64,000 bases of DNA from Brucella pituitosa. GTDB taxonomy: Bacteria; Pseudomonadota; Alphaproteobacteria; Rhizobiales; Rhizobiaceae. A program made the translations under genes and the position numbers. The notes beneath the pieces are model-generated. The model was not told where the DNA came from. It ran no database searches and saw nothing but the letters and a program-made list of their open reading frames with translations. Below, one piece after another: positions 27,472 to 35,457 of this stretch; the first letter of the stretch is position 1; every line of letters starts with the position of its first letter. The stretch lies in the NCBI RefSeq assembly GCF_003049685.1, contig NZ_PYSY02000006.1, forward strand, positions 1 through 64,000, written 5' to 3'.

Positions 27472-28526
27472 TGGCACGTAAAGGCATCATGTCTGGATTG
27501 ATGGACGATACCAAGGATGTAAAGTTTACTGCCGTAAACGCTGAATCGAAAACACCTACACCCACAGCCGCAATAGAGACATCAGGTCGCCGTGGCGCTT
27601 TTGGGATGATGTCACGGGCTGCCGATGAAATGGCTTCTAAGGTCGCCGCGGCTGAAGAAATCGAGAAACGGCTTCAAAACGGCACCCACATAATTGAGCT
27701 AGATCCGAATGAGCTGGAGACTTCTTTTGTCGTTGATCGCTTAGAAGATGATGACGATACAAGCCTTCAAGAACTTATTACAGCAATCCGTGAACGTGGA
27801 CAGGACACGCCTATACTGGTGCGCCCCAATCCAACCGTTGAAGGCAAATACCAGATTGTTTTTGGTCATCGCAGAGCGAAAGCTGCAAAGGCTTTAAATA
27901 TCAGAGTCAAAGCTACTGTGAAGCCACTCTCTGATCGCGAACATGCTATTGCGCAAGGTCAGGAAAACACTGCTCGTGCTGATCTTAGTTTCATTGAACG
28001 GGCACTATTCGCCAAAAAGCTCGCGGAGCAGTTCGACAACGAAACGGTGATGTCTGCACTAGCTGTCAATAAGACAGTTCTCTCAAAGATGCAGTCAGTG
28101 ACCAACTACGTCCCGTCTGATCTCATTCTGAAAATTGGGCCATCTAAAGGTATTGGTCGAGATCGATGGTATGATCTTTCGGTCGCATTTAAAGATGGTA
28201 TTGCAACCGACATTAACTCGATGACGGACCAGGACAAGTTCTATTCAGCGTCATCTGATAATCGCTTTTTGATGGTTCTCGATACCATCAAGTCAGCCAC
28301 GCATCCTGTCACTGCGCAGGATGCGAATGTTGGTAAGAAACAGCAGCCAGCAAAGTTCTGGAGATCCAAGGACAATTCAGTTGCCTTTTCCTTGAATCGG
28401 AAACCAAAGAAAGTCGATATCTCTCTGAAGAGCTATGATGCAGGATCCTTTGGTGAATGGCTATCAACTCGTCTGGAAGGCCTCTATGAGGAATTCAGAT
28501 CATCTAAATTAGATAGTGGAGAGTAA
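27471..28526 (+). CDS. repB: RepB partition protein (ParB-like)
   Basis: 351 residues. The ParB nuclease-fold domain shows the segment ITAIRERGQDTPILVRP and VFGHRRAKAAKAL near 105-140. The motif HAIAQGQENTARADLSFIERA leads into the HTH. The C-terminal dimerisation part is basic. It binds parS; one copy lies inside its own first 70 bases. It is translationally coupled to repA. The gap to repC holds the antisense RNA. Confidence 0.95.
   Translation: MARKGIMSGLMDDTKDVKFTAVNAESKTPTPTAAIETSGRRGAFGMMSRAADEMASKVAAAEEIEKRLQNGTHIIELDPNELETSFVVDRLEDDDDTSLQELITAIRERGQDTPILVRPNPTVEGKYQIVFGHRRAKAAKALNIRVKATVKPLSDREHAIAQGQENTARADLSFIERALFAKKLAEQFDNETVMSALAVNKTVLSKMQSVTNYVPSDLILKIGPSKGIGRDRWYDLSVAFKDGIATDINSMTDQDKFYSASSDNRFLMVLDTIKSATHPVTAQDANVGKKQQPAKFWRSKDNSVAFSLNRKPKKVDISLKSYDAGSFGEWLSTRLEGLYEEFRSSKLDSGE
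27524..27539. promoter_or_regulatory. second parS site, inside repB
   Basis: GTTTACTGCCGTAAAC fits the same GTTnnCnGCnGnnAAC consensus as the upstream site, and only the central base pair deviates from perfect dyad symmetry. It overlaps codons 18-23 of repB, so the site is embedded in coding sequence. parS copies inside or beside rep genes are known for some RepABC replicons. Confidence 0.85.
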
Positions 28527-28530
28527 TCCG

Positions 28531-28588
28531 CAAAAGAAAAAGCCCCCACAAACGTCAGTCTGCGAAGGCCATTTCGTTTTTCTGTAGC
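28531..28588 (-). ncRNA. incA: countertranscribed RNA (incA/ctRNA) of the repABC operon
   Basis: Between repB and repC the minus strand has a promoter-like TTGACA (28618-28623) and about 57 bases later a terminator hairpin plus U-run. This size and position match the small antisense RNA that blocks repC translation and sets copy number and incompatibility in repABC plasmids. Orientation is supported by base pairing: the 12-bp stem pairs fully, with G-U wobbles, only in the minus-strand RNA. The 5' end is estimated. Confidence 0.8.
28542..28569 (-). terminator. intrinsic terminator of the ctRNA
   Basis: In minus-strand RNA, 28569-28558 pairs with 28553-28542 over 12 pairs (four G-U) around the loop UGAC, followed by U-rich UUUUUCUUUUG. 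In plus-strand RNA the same wobble positions become A-C mismatches, so the structure works in one direction only. Confidence 0.8.
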
Positions 28589-28594
28589 AAGATA

Positions 28595-28623
28595 CGAATC
28601 GCATTTCTCAGAATCAGTGTCAA
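28595..28623 (-). promoter_or_regulatory. ctRNA promoter
   Basis: TTGACA on the minus strand at 28623-28618 is a perfect -35 box. Seventeen bases on, GATTCG (28600-28595) is a weak -10 candidate; TATCTT follows at once. The -35 sequence is strong, the -10 assignment is tentative. Confidence 0.55.
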
Positions 28624-28682
28624 GAGTCATTGGCGTCATTTCGGCGGGTGATTTTCTTTTGCCTTTAGAAAGGTGAGAGGGA

Positions 28683-29915
28683 ATGCAAATTCTGGGAACT
28701 GTTACGTCCGCATTTTGTGGGCGAAGGACTTATTTTGCCCAAAAATCTGAACAGCAGAACAAGCAGGGCAAGGGGGTAAACCGATGGGTGATCTACAAAC
28801 AGCTCTGTGTGGCCAAGTCAGCAATCGATCTCAATGATCGCTGCCTTGCCGTACTCAGTTCGCTTTTGTCTTTTCTCCCTGACGATGACATGAGTGAGAA
28901 AAACAACCTCGTCGTTTTTCCATCCAATCGACAACTCTCGCTGCGTGCCCATGGCATGCCTGAATCTACGCTGCGCCGTCATCTGGCTTCACTTGTTGAG
29001 GCGGGGATCATTGCGAGGAAAGATAGCCCGACCCGCAAGCGTTATGCACATAAGGACAGGGAAGGGAGTGTTGAACTTGCATTTGGGTTTTCATTTGCAC
29101 CATTGCTTGATCGCGCGTCAGAGTTTGCCGGTATCGCAGATAAAATCCTTAATGAACAAAAAGCCTTGAAGCGGCTTCGCGATGAAGTGTCCGTCATGCG
29201 AAGAGAGATCGCTTTGGCTTTTTCAGAAAACGCGGTTGCAGGCGCTGACTCTTCCGTGGGTCTTGAAGTGCTATTTGTTCGCTTTCGTGCTGTTGTGGAT
29301 GCTATTCCTCGCCGGGCATCCCTCGATGAGGTGAAAATCATCAAGACCAAGCTGGAAGTCATTGGCGAAGAATTGGCTATCGCATTGAAAAATATGAAGG
29401 TTGTTCCAGAGTTGAGCGGCGGCGTCGCTCAATTTGAGCGGCAGCATAATGAATCCCTACCAGAATCCCTTTTTGAATCTCAGTATAGCCAAAAGATTGA
29501 TTTGGTGGCGCCTTCTTCGAAACCGGTGGTTCCTTCGACCTTCGAAAGCAAGAGCAGCGCTCGGGTTTCACCTGCCATATCTCTCGACCAGGTGCTGCGG
29601 ACATGTCCGGATATCCGCGAATATGGAACACACGGTATCAGTACATGGCGAGAGCTTCATGATGCTTCACGGATCGTTTCTGGCTTCCTTGGAATTAGCC
29701 AGTCAGCCTATCGTGACGCTGAAAGCTTCATGGGAGCAGAAGCGGCATCGGCAGCCATTGCCTGGATTCTGCAGAAACTGGCGACTATCAATTCACCTGG
29801 CGGTTATCTGCGATCCCTTACCCAAAAGGCAAGGGCAGGGGACTTTTCCATCGGCAGGCTCCTGTTTTCCGGGATGAGAAGCAATGGAAGCTTGGGATCG
29901 GCAGGATCGCAATGA
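28683..29915 (+). CDS. repC: RepC replication initiator
   Basis: 410 residues, the expected size. The RepC N-terminal domain shows VVFPSNRQLSLRAHGMPEST, LRRHLASLVEAGIIARKDSP and KRYAHKDREG, a winged-helix DNA-binding region. A middle coiled region (about 155-260) and the C-terminal domain (ISTWRELHDASRIV, GAEAASAAIAWILQK) follow. RepC initiates replication, probably at an origin within its own gene, as known for the family. The start ATG has a ribosome site AAAGGTGAGAGGG. Confidence 0.95.
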   Translation: MQILGTVTSAFCGRRTYFAQKSEQQNKQGKGVNRWVIYKQLCVAKSAIDLNDRCLAVLSSLLSFLPDDDMSEKNNLVVFPSNRQLSLRAHGMPESTLRRHLASLVEAGIIARKDSPTRKRYAHKDREGSVELAFGFSFAPLLDRASEFAGIADKILNEQKALKRLRDEVSVMRREIALAFSENAVAGADSSVGLEVLFVRFRAVVDAIPRRASLDEVKIIKTKLEVIGEELAIALKNMKVVPELSGGVAQFERQHNESLPESLFESQYSQKIDLVAPSSKPVVPSTFESKSSARVSPAISLDQVLRTCPDIREYGTHGISTWRELHDASRIVSGFLGISQSAYRDAESFMGAEAASAAIAWILQKLATINSPGGYLRSLTQKARAGDFSIGRLLFSGMRSNGSLGSAGSQ

Positions 29916-30066
29916 AGCTATGACGCACAGGAGGCGATGGAATATAGACTTTTACCATCCCTTATCGGTTCACACCGACGAAACTAATGCAGGAGCCTTT
30001 TATCAGTTTCTGTTTTGTCGCATAGGGGAATGTGAACGAAAAACGCAACTCAAGCCAGTGTGAGCA

Positions 30067-30534
30067 TTAGCTACAAGTTCTCCCGAGGAGAGAAGCACGG
30101 ATCAAATCTCTTTTGCTACGTGCCTCTGATTGCGCAGAGAGAACTATCGTTGACGTTGGAACTTTTTTCGTTTGTTGTCCGAGTGTGGACAGTCGCTCTG
30201 CAGCATTAACCCTGTCTGCCTCTGAAACTCGCTCGGAGGGATTTCCGTCAGGGTCATGACGCATCGCGTCCGCCTTGCTGCAGCTGAGGTAATAGCGTTT
30301 CGAATGAACATAAGCGCCAATAGCGCGACGAAGGGCAGTGACACTAGCGTCAGGCTTGAGGAGAGGACAAACTTGCTGAAAAAACCCGATTGTGACTGGA
30401 CGGATCGGATCACCAATCTCAGTCGGTAAAACGCCCAAAGACTGTACCAACAGACTCTTGATCGCCATGGACTTTCGAAGATCCTTTTCTGTAGCCACGG
30501 TCGCCTTCGAGACGTCTGTCGTTTTAATGTTCAT
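30067..30534 (-). CDS. ProQ/FinO-family RNA chaperone
   Basis: 155 residues from ATG 30534 (MNIKTTDVSKA); a longer frame reaches 30618. The core VCPLLKPDASVTALRRAIGA, YVHSKRYYLSCSKADAMRHD and ERVSEADRVNAAERL matches the ProQ/FinO fold, including the R-x-D-x-x-G turn (MRHDPDGNP). FinO-type proteins bind stem-loops with 3' U-tails and stabilise antisense RNAs. It converges with repC 151 bp away, so an action on the ctRNA is plausible but inferred. The C-terminus is short and Arg/Ser-rich. Confidence 0.78.
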   Translation of the reverse strand: MNIKTTDVSKATVATEKDLRKSMAIKSLLVQSLGVLPTEIGDPIRPVTIGFFQQVCPLLKPDASVTALRRAIGAYVHSKRYYLSCSKADAMRHDPDGNPSERVSEADRVNAAERLSTLGQQTKKVPTSTIVLSAQSEARSKRDLIRASLLGRTCS

Positions 30535-30565
30535 TCCTTTATTACCCCAGGGTCTAGTGGTCCGC

Positions 30566-30599
30566 TGTCCATGGTTAGAATGTGGACAGAATTGGACAC
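30566..30599. promoter_or_regulatory. TGTCCA/TGGACA inverted repeats upstream of the ProQ/FinO gene
   Basis: TGTCCA at 30566-30571 and TGGACA at 30583-30588 form a dyad with an 11-base spacer, and TTGGACAC at 30592-30599 repeats the half-site. The cluster sits 30-65 bases before the start codon, where an operator would be expected. The binding protein is unknown. Confidence 0.35.
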
Positions 30600-30618
30600 C
30601 GAAAAAATGCCTTGCCAC

Positions 30619-30911
30619 CGTTCTGGGATCATAAACCTTTCAAAAGAATGGTAAACGTTTTCTTTGCTTCTATCTGTTGGATCTAACTCGCAAGTTAGTC
30701 CGATAATGCTGAAACGGGTCAGTTCTTGCCAGCACTAAAATGGCGGCAGTTAGCGAAACACAGGAATTGGCCCTTTGAGAAAGTGAGCACCGCAGAACAA
30801 CCAACAGCGCTCGCGGATTGCCACGAAGGACCTCTATAGCCTCACAGTGGACTTACGTTCGTGGCCTTTGATTGGAAGATTTTGAGTTTGCAGTGCCAGT
30901 TTTTGAACTGG
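30619..30911. other. gap with no supported gene
   Basis: About 290 bases between the ProQ/FinO leader and higA. It is moderately AT-rich; no open frame, RNA or repeat was supported. Confidence 0.3.
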
Positions 30912-31211
30912 CTATGCAGCAACAAGACTTTTAACAGCTAATTCAGCCTCGTGTTCCCGCGCTTTAGCCAGCTCATAACGGGCCTGCATGCGCATCAGCG
31001 TTTCAGCTTTTACACCAAAGGCGTTTTCGAACCGGATCGCCATGTCTGCCGTTAGAGCATAACGGCCGTTGAGCAAACCACTGACGGCCTGTCGGCTCAC
31101 GCCAAAAGCTTCGGCGAGATCGTTAATTCTAATTCCGTGAGCTTCTACGATTTCTGACTTGAGCCACTCACCGGCATGGATCGCGAAAGAAGAATGAATT
31201 TTAATTGCCAT
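30912..31211 (-). CDS. higA: HigA-type antitoxin (XRE HTH)
   Basis: 99 residues. GEWLKSEIVEAHGIRINDLAEAFGVSRQAVSGLLNGR is a helix-turn-helix of the HigA/VapI group, followed by ADMAIRFENAFG and a charged helical tail. It neutralises the upstream HigB toxin and represses the operon. It overlaps higB by one base; toxin-first order is characteristic for higBA. Confidence 0.9.
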   Translation of the reverse strand: MAIKIHSSFAIHAGEWLKSEIVEAHGIRINDLAEAFGVSRQAVSGLLNGRYALTADMAIRFENAFGVKAETLMRMQARYELAKAREHEAELAVKSLVAA

Positions 31212-31498
31212 CAGTGATAATCCTCCAAGTCCAGATCGATGATTGCTCCGTCATCGTTTAACGCAAATGTCATGCGCCAGTTACGCGAAACTGTCATAGC
31301 AAAGGTTCCCACCCTATCGCCAACCAACTGGTGAAGGCCGTAATTTGGCGGAATTTCGAGTTCGTCGATCGAGCCAGCATCTATGATATAGTTCACCATT
31401 TTAAACAGCCGATCAATCAAATCGCCCGGCAAACCTTTAGGCTTTCCAGTTTCGATAAACTTTCTCAATGCCTTATGGCGAATATTCTCTATCTCCAT
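31211..31498 (-). CDS. higB: HigB-type mRNA interferase toxin
   Basis: 95 residues, RelE/HigB fold. HKALRKFIETGKPKGLPGDL, LHQLVGDRVGTFAMTVSRNWRMTF and the ending DLDLEDYH are typical. HigB cuts mRNA on ribosomes. It is the first gene of the pair and presumably a plasmid addiction module close to repABC. Confidence 0.9.
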   Translation of the reverse strand: MEIENIRHKALRKFIETGKPKGLPGDLIDRLFKMVNYIIDAGSIDELEIPPNYGLHQLVGDRVGTFAMTVSRNWRMTFALNDDGAIIDLDLEDYH

Positions 31499-31504
31499 GA
31501 ATGG

Positions 31505-31533
31505 AAAGTAATGCTTTACATAAGTAATGTCAA
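31505..31533 (-). promoter_or_regulatory. higBA promoter
   Basis: On the minus strand TTGACA (31533-31528) is followed after 17 bases by TACTTT (31510-31505). The octamer CATTACTT occurs twice, once in the spacer and once over the -10, which would suit repression by HigA. Confidence 0.65.
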
Positions 31534-31818
31534 GCGCCGCCTTACATCTGCGGCAAGAGTTTTCCGAAAAAGTCGGGTAAGGCGGTAGAAGTTAGTGATA
31601 TTTAGCGTCAATTTGCGCAGCTGGCTTATGCCTACAGACATAGGATAAGATATGACCTTTGGAATAGAACTTATCCGGAGCGCAAATGATTAGCAGCAAT
31701 CTCAAAAATTATTCCCCGCCGCGTATTGCGCCGTTTTATGTATTTGAAGCGACAATGTCACATTAACGCTTGAATTGACCAGAAAGCTGCAACCGCAAAG
31801 CAGAGCAACATCGGATAT
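31534..31818. other. gap with no supported gene
   Basis: 285 bases upstream of the secreted-protein gene. ATAGGATAAG and ACTTATCCGGA are noticeable but no promoter pair, open frame or RNA is convincing. Confidence 0.3.
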
Positions 31819-32352
31819 ATGATCGAGCCATTCAATGCGAAGGAGAGTGAAGTGCGGCAGACAGCGTATTTTTTAACAGCTCTACTATTCATTGCACCAC
31901 TTCAAACCGGTGTTGCTTTCGCGGAAGGATTCAAAACGTACGATCTTCGTGAAATCGAGAAAGAGGTCGCTCAAGCATTTGGAAATGACGTCAGGGTTTC
32001 CATCAAAGCCAAAACAATTAACGCGGATGATGTCCAAGGTCAGACGATCAAATTGCTGATTGATCGGCAAAATGCCGATGTGGGACACAGAGATCGATCC
32101 GATGCGGCGTATTTCCAGCAGTTGGAAGAAGCTTGCAATCAGCAGGGACTGCCTTGTGAGATCGATGAATTATCCCTTGGTTCGATAGTTGGAAGGATGA
32201 CGACTATCCGCCTCACTGGCGGAAGAGTCGGCGTCAACATTACCTTCTTAAAAGACGGGGATCGTCTTACCATCCGGTCGGCTGCAAAGACAAAAGCTAT
32301 CGCGCAAAAGAATGCAGAAATCGCCCTTGGTGTGGTAAGCGATAAACTTTAA
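31819..32352 (+). CDS. secreted hypothetical protein
   Basis: 177 residues. An N-terminal hydrophobic stretch AYFLTALLFIAPLQTGVAFAEG is a Sec signal with probable cleavage at AFA; the true start may be GTG within EVRQT. The mature domain (KTYDLREIEKEVAQAFG to EIALGVVSDKL) is not recognised. It contains one Cys pair (EACNQQGLPCEI). Confidence 0.6.
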   Translation: MIEPFNAKESEVRQTAYFLTALLFIAPLQTGVAFAEGFKTYDLREIEKEVAQAFGNDVRVSIKAKTINADDVQGQTIKLLIDRQNADVGHRDRSDAAYFQQLEEACNQQGLPCEIDELSLGSIVGRMTTIRLTGGRVGVNITFLKDGDRLTIRSAAKTKAIAQKNAEIALGVVSDKL

Positions 32353-32415
32353 GTGGCGCGAGGCTCGGATTGATACGAGATTACTGTTATTATAGTTGGC
32401 AAGAATTCTGAACGG

Positions 32416-32697
32416 TTAATTGCCTTCAGCAGACACATCGGCTGATGCATTTTCATCAATCAACCTGGATGGAGAAATTTCCAACGCCTTTGCGAGGAAA
32501 TACAGATTGTCGAGACTGACGTTTCGGACACCGCGTTCGATCGCGGAAACATTTGTGCGATGCATTTCCGCTCGGTACGCCAATTCGTCCTGGCTCATTC
32601 CCAATACGGTGCGTTGCGCGCGGATATTGCGCGCTAACCGTTCACGTAAAGGGGAAGGGCGATCTCGTTTCACGAGATCCACAATGTTGAAATTCAC
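32416..32697 (-). CDS. XRE-family transcriptional regulator
   Basis: 93 residues. LARNIRAQRTVLGMSQDELA, YRAEMHRTNVSAIERGVRNV and LYFLAKALEISPSRLI form a classical HTH_3 domain. No effector domain is present. It may be an orphan regulator or antitoxin-like repressor; the neighbouring gene is divergent at 32847. Confidence 0.87.
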   Translation of the reverse strand: MNFNIVDLVKRDRPSPLRERLARNIRAQRTVLGMSQDELAYRAEMHRTNVSAIERGVRNVSLDNLYFLAKALEISPSRLIDENASADVSAEGN

Positions 32698-32846
32698 TCT
32701 TTATGGCGACAGAGTTTATGGCTACATTTGCTTGACTTTGGTGATTTCCATCTTTGGATTGGTGGAAAGCAAAGCCCCAGATCTGTAAGAGAGTACGCGT
32801 AGTTGAGCGTTGCAGCATTTTCCACTTTTGAAAGGGAAGCCTACGC

Positions 32847-33599
32847 ATGACTGAAACGTTTGAATTTCATCCTCAATTGAAGATTGAGAACACCGGTGAC
32901 GGCATTCGTGCCCGGCTAAACAAAAAGCTGCCGGCTAACATTTTCCAGATCATTCATTTACTCACGCATTGGATCAATGAGACTGAGTTGAAGTGGGACT
33001 GTGCGTCTGACGATAAGGTTCAACCCGCGTCGGGACGTATGTTCTATGAAGACAGAATTTTTCGTGATGACACGATGTTCCGTTTTCGACGGGTCGGAAA
33101 CGGAACATCATTCCGTAAGGAGTTGGTGCTTGCCCGTGTATTCGTTGCCGAAACAGAACAAGGAAAAGGATACTTTAGCCAGCTCTTGTGCAGGCTCGAG
33201 GAAATCGCACTGGAGATTGAAGCCGATTTATCGATTGAATGTGCTAGTCAACATCTATCCAGCATTCTCCTGCAAAAAGGTTATCTGCGGCAACCTCACA
33301 ACGATCAAAGGCATATGCAGCTTGCGAACGCCCTTGAAGGGAACTGGTTTTGGCACAGGAACGATAGGGCGTTTCAACTTAAGCTGGTGACCGTGCCAAT
33401 TGCTCTTATGAAGAAAATTGAACAGATGGGCTCTCATTGCGGAAAAGAAACAGATACTGTGATCCAACAGGAGTTAGGCAACGCATTTGCGCGAATTTCT
33501 TCGCGGCTGGACGCAGAAGTGAGGCCTATCAGTGAGCTCAGGCATGCTGAATTTGAAGAAAGCCTACAGAAAACGCAGGGTCGTTTGAAGCGACGGTAA
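32847..33599 (+). CDS. GNAT-like acetyltransferase domain protein
   Basis: 250 residues. FRKELVLARVFVAETEQGKG followed by YFSQLLCRLEEIALEIEADL fits the acetyl-CoA pyrophosphate loop (Q/E-x-G-K-G) of GNAT enzymes, and SIECASQHLSSILLQKGY the fourth motif. The last 60 residues are helical and charged. It could be a GNAT-type toxin but lacks the RHH partner typical of those. The next gene, 38 bp downstream, encodes a COG4190-like regulator. Confidence 0.55.
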   Translation: MTETFEFHPQLKIENTGDGIRARLNKKLPANIFQIIHLLTHWINETELKWDCASDDKVQPASGRMFYEDRIFRDDTMFRFRRVGNGTSFRKELVLARVFVAETEQGKGYFSQLLCRLEEIALEIEADLSIECASQHLSSILLQKGYLRQPHNDQRHMQLANALEGNWFWHRNDRAFQLKLVTVPIALMKKIEQMGSHCGKETDTVIQQELGNAFARISSRLDAEVRPISELRHAEFEESLQKTQGRLKRR

Positions 33600-33637
33600 A
33601 TTGCAGTTCCATTGCATGGGCTGAGAGGATCAAAAAC

Positions 33638-33994
33638 GTGCGAAATCTGACCATAACCGTGAATGATGATTGGAAGTCGGCTTTGCGAGAAGCCGCATCG
33701 GCGTCCAAGGCAGGTTTGGCGAACGGTACGTATCAAGGTGAAACGCTCAGTTTCGCAACCCCTCAGCTGCTGCTAACGCATTTTGGCGTAAGACAGTGGG
33801 CCATTGTTCATGCGCTGTTGCTGAACGGCTCACTGTCTGATCTTAAGCTAGCCACTTGCGACGACATCGACGGGGATACGGTTTCAGACGATGTTGAAGG
33901 TCTGGTTGAACTGGGTGTTGTTGAGCGAGATGACAACGGGTTCGTTTTCTGCCCGTTTGATCACATTCGAATAGATTTCATATTGGAACGATGA
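33638..33994 (+). CDS. COG4190-type HTH regulator / antitoxin
   Basis: 118 residues, GTG start. LTITVNDDWKSALREA, YQGETLSFATPQLLLTHFGV, RQWAIVHALL and DDVEGLVELGVVERDDNGFVFCPFDHIRID match the COG4190 predicted transcriptional regulators, often antitoxins of small toxin genes. Here no classical toxin lies beside it; the upstream GNAT-like gene could be the partner, which is inference. Confidence 0.68.
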   Translation: MRNLTITVNDDWKSALREAASASKAGLANGTYQGETLSFATPQLLLTHFGVRQWAIVHALLLNGSLSDLKLATCDDIDGDTVSDDVEGLVELGVVERDDNGFVFCPFDHIRIDFILER

Positions 33995-34174
33995 CCGCTT
34001 TTTTTTGATAGCGATGCATAATTATTATTTCAATTTTGGCAGACTAGTTCGCGGAATTTGGTGATGGTTGGGAGTCAGTTTATAACTGGGCTCGATGCAG
34101 CAAGAGCGCTATTTCAGCCTGAACAGCAATTGGCTATTGACATGCTATAGCCTGCAAGCACTTTTCAAAAGATA

Positions 34175-34291
34175 GTCAGACATTTATCCGTCAGACATTT
34201 ATCCGTCAGACATTTATCCGTCAGACATTTATCCGTCAGACATTTATCCGTCAGACATTTATCCGTCAGACATTTATCCGTCAGACATTTA
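34175..34291. repeat. 15-bp direct tandem repeat array
   Basis: GTCAGACATTTATCC is repeated head-to-tail from 34175; seven full units and a partial eighth are identical. Two diverged units of the same length (GTTAGATGTTTACAT type) follow at about 34308-34338. No spacers exist, so it is not CRISPR. Direct arrays of this size act as iterons or relaxosome-binding sites; the array lies ahead of the mobilisation genes. Confidence 0.9.
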
Positions 34292-34595
34292 GTTACATCG
34301 TTACGTGTTAGATGTTTACATGTTAGATGTACAATCCAACATTTTTGCAACACTTTCGGTTACTCAAACCAGCTTTCGCGTTGTGGGAGCTTTTCCTCGA
34401 TTGCGGGGACTATCAGGCCCAACTGTTTGAGCTTTCGTAAGACGACGATCCAATGCGCCGTTCCAATTAACGCGCGGCGGCTCGGAATGGCTTTTCGTGC
34501 GTTTCCCGCCGCGTAATTGCACGCGACACCTCAATGGTCCGGTCAAATCAGCTCTAACGCTTGTCCGGTATTCGCGACCCGGAGCGGAGACAGAT

Positions 34596-34736
34596 CGCGC
34601 AATTCAACAAGCGCTGTAGAGCTGTTGGAGCTGCGTTTAACGGATTGTCACACCGTTTAATCTTGGCCTTTTCAAACGTAATTTCGTCAAGGTGGGTGTC
34701 CGCTCGCTTCCTCTACAGCGCTTGTTGAATTGCGCG
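34596..34736. repeat. perfect 26-bp inverted repeat, oriT candidate
   Basis: The arms 34596-34621 and 34711-34736 are exact reverse complements (each contains AATTCAACAAGCGCTGTAGA or its complement), with 89 bases between. The position 100 bases upstream of the mobC-like and relaxase genes fits an origin of transfer. A nick site was not identified. Confidence 0.75.
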
Positions 34737-34754
34737 TTCCAGCTCGCGGACGAG

Positions 34755-34799
34755 CGATGCCGCCGGCATCGTAGTAGAATGCCGCGCAAAGCGCGGCAT
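34755..34799. repeat. two adjacent short hairpins before the mob genes
   Basis: CGATGCC-GCC-GGCATCG (34755-34771) and ATGCCGCGC-AAA-GCGCGGCAT (34779-34799) are perfect stem-loops with three-base loops. They share the GCCG/CGGC core. They could be binding sites for the MobC-like protein or terminators isolating the mob transcript. Confidence 0.65.
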
Positions 34800-34836
34800 A
34801 AGTCTTTGCATGAATTGAAATTTTGGTTTACGAAGG

Positions 34837-35457
34837 GTGGTAAGAAATTATCTATTAAGCAGGAAATGTAACTTGTCAGTGTTACACATTACAAACCGTA
34901 ACGGAACGCGGTTAAGCGATGCTCAGATCGCGGCAATCGTTGGCGATCATCGTGCGGGCATCTCTGTTTCAGCTATCGCCAAGAGGCTGAGCGTTTCCCG
35001 CATGACAGTTTACCGGCAGCTGGAACGTTCGCTTCCGTCAAAGGCTGCGCAGAGCAGCGATGTCCGGGTGTATTCCCGCTTATCTGCAGATGATTATTCT
35101 GCGCTCAGGTCACTGGCTTCGGACAGAGGTGAAAGCGTTGCAGCTTTATCGCGGCGCGTATTGCGACGCGCTGCTGGCTTCTTTGATGCCGATCGCGAGA
35201 TAGCTGCGGCAGCTCTTGAGCTCTCGAATGAACTGAAGAAGATCGGTACCAATCTCAATCAAGTGGTTCATCAGATTAACCGGGAAGCAATTCTTCAGGG
35301 CAGGGGAGAACCCAGCTCGGAACATGTTGGTGCAATCCGCGACATGCAAAAGCTCATCATGAGCAAAGCGAGTTCTGTTGATCAACTGCTCGTACGTTCC
35401 GGGCGCCGACGCCTTACGACGGTTCAGGACTTGCTGGACAAGGACGAGCCTGCGTGA
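34837..35457 (+). CDS. MobC-like mobilisation protein with HTH
   Basis: 206 residues from GTG 34837; a TTG at 34873 with AGGAA seven bases before it is a better-spaced start. The N-terminus holds a resolvase-like HTH (SDAQIAAIVGDHRAGISVSA, IAKRLSVSRMTVYRQL). The C-terminal half has ELSNELKKIGTNLNQVVHQI, the hallmark of MobC relaxosome accessory proteins. It probably binds oriT and assists the relaxase, with which it overlaps by four bases (GTGA). Confidence 0.75.
   Translation: MVRNYLLSRKCNLSVLHITNRNGTRLSDAQIAAIVGDHRAGISVSAIAKRLSVSRMTVYRQLERSLPSKAAQSSDVRVYSRLSADDYSALRSLASDRGESVAALSRRVLRRAAGFFDADREIAAAALELSNELKKIGTNLNQVVHQINREAILQGRGEPSSEHVGAIRDMQKLIMSKASSVDQLLVRSGRRRLTTVQDLLDKDEPA

Noticed and set aside
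34175-34291. Repeat array as a CRISPR
   Set aside because: Units are contiguous 15-mers with no spacers and no cas genes nearby.
34165-34353. Open frame encoding repeated CLTDK peptide
   Set aside because: It only reflects the 15-bp DNA repeat (a multiple of three) read on the minus strand; no ribosome site.
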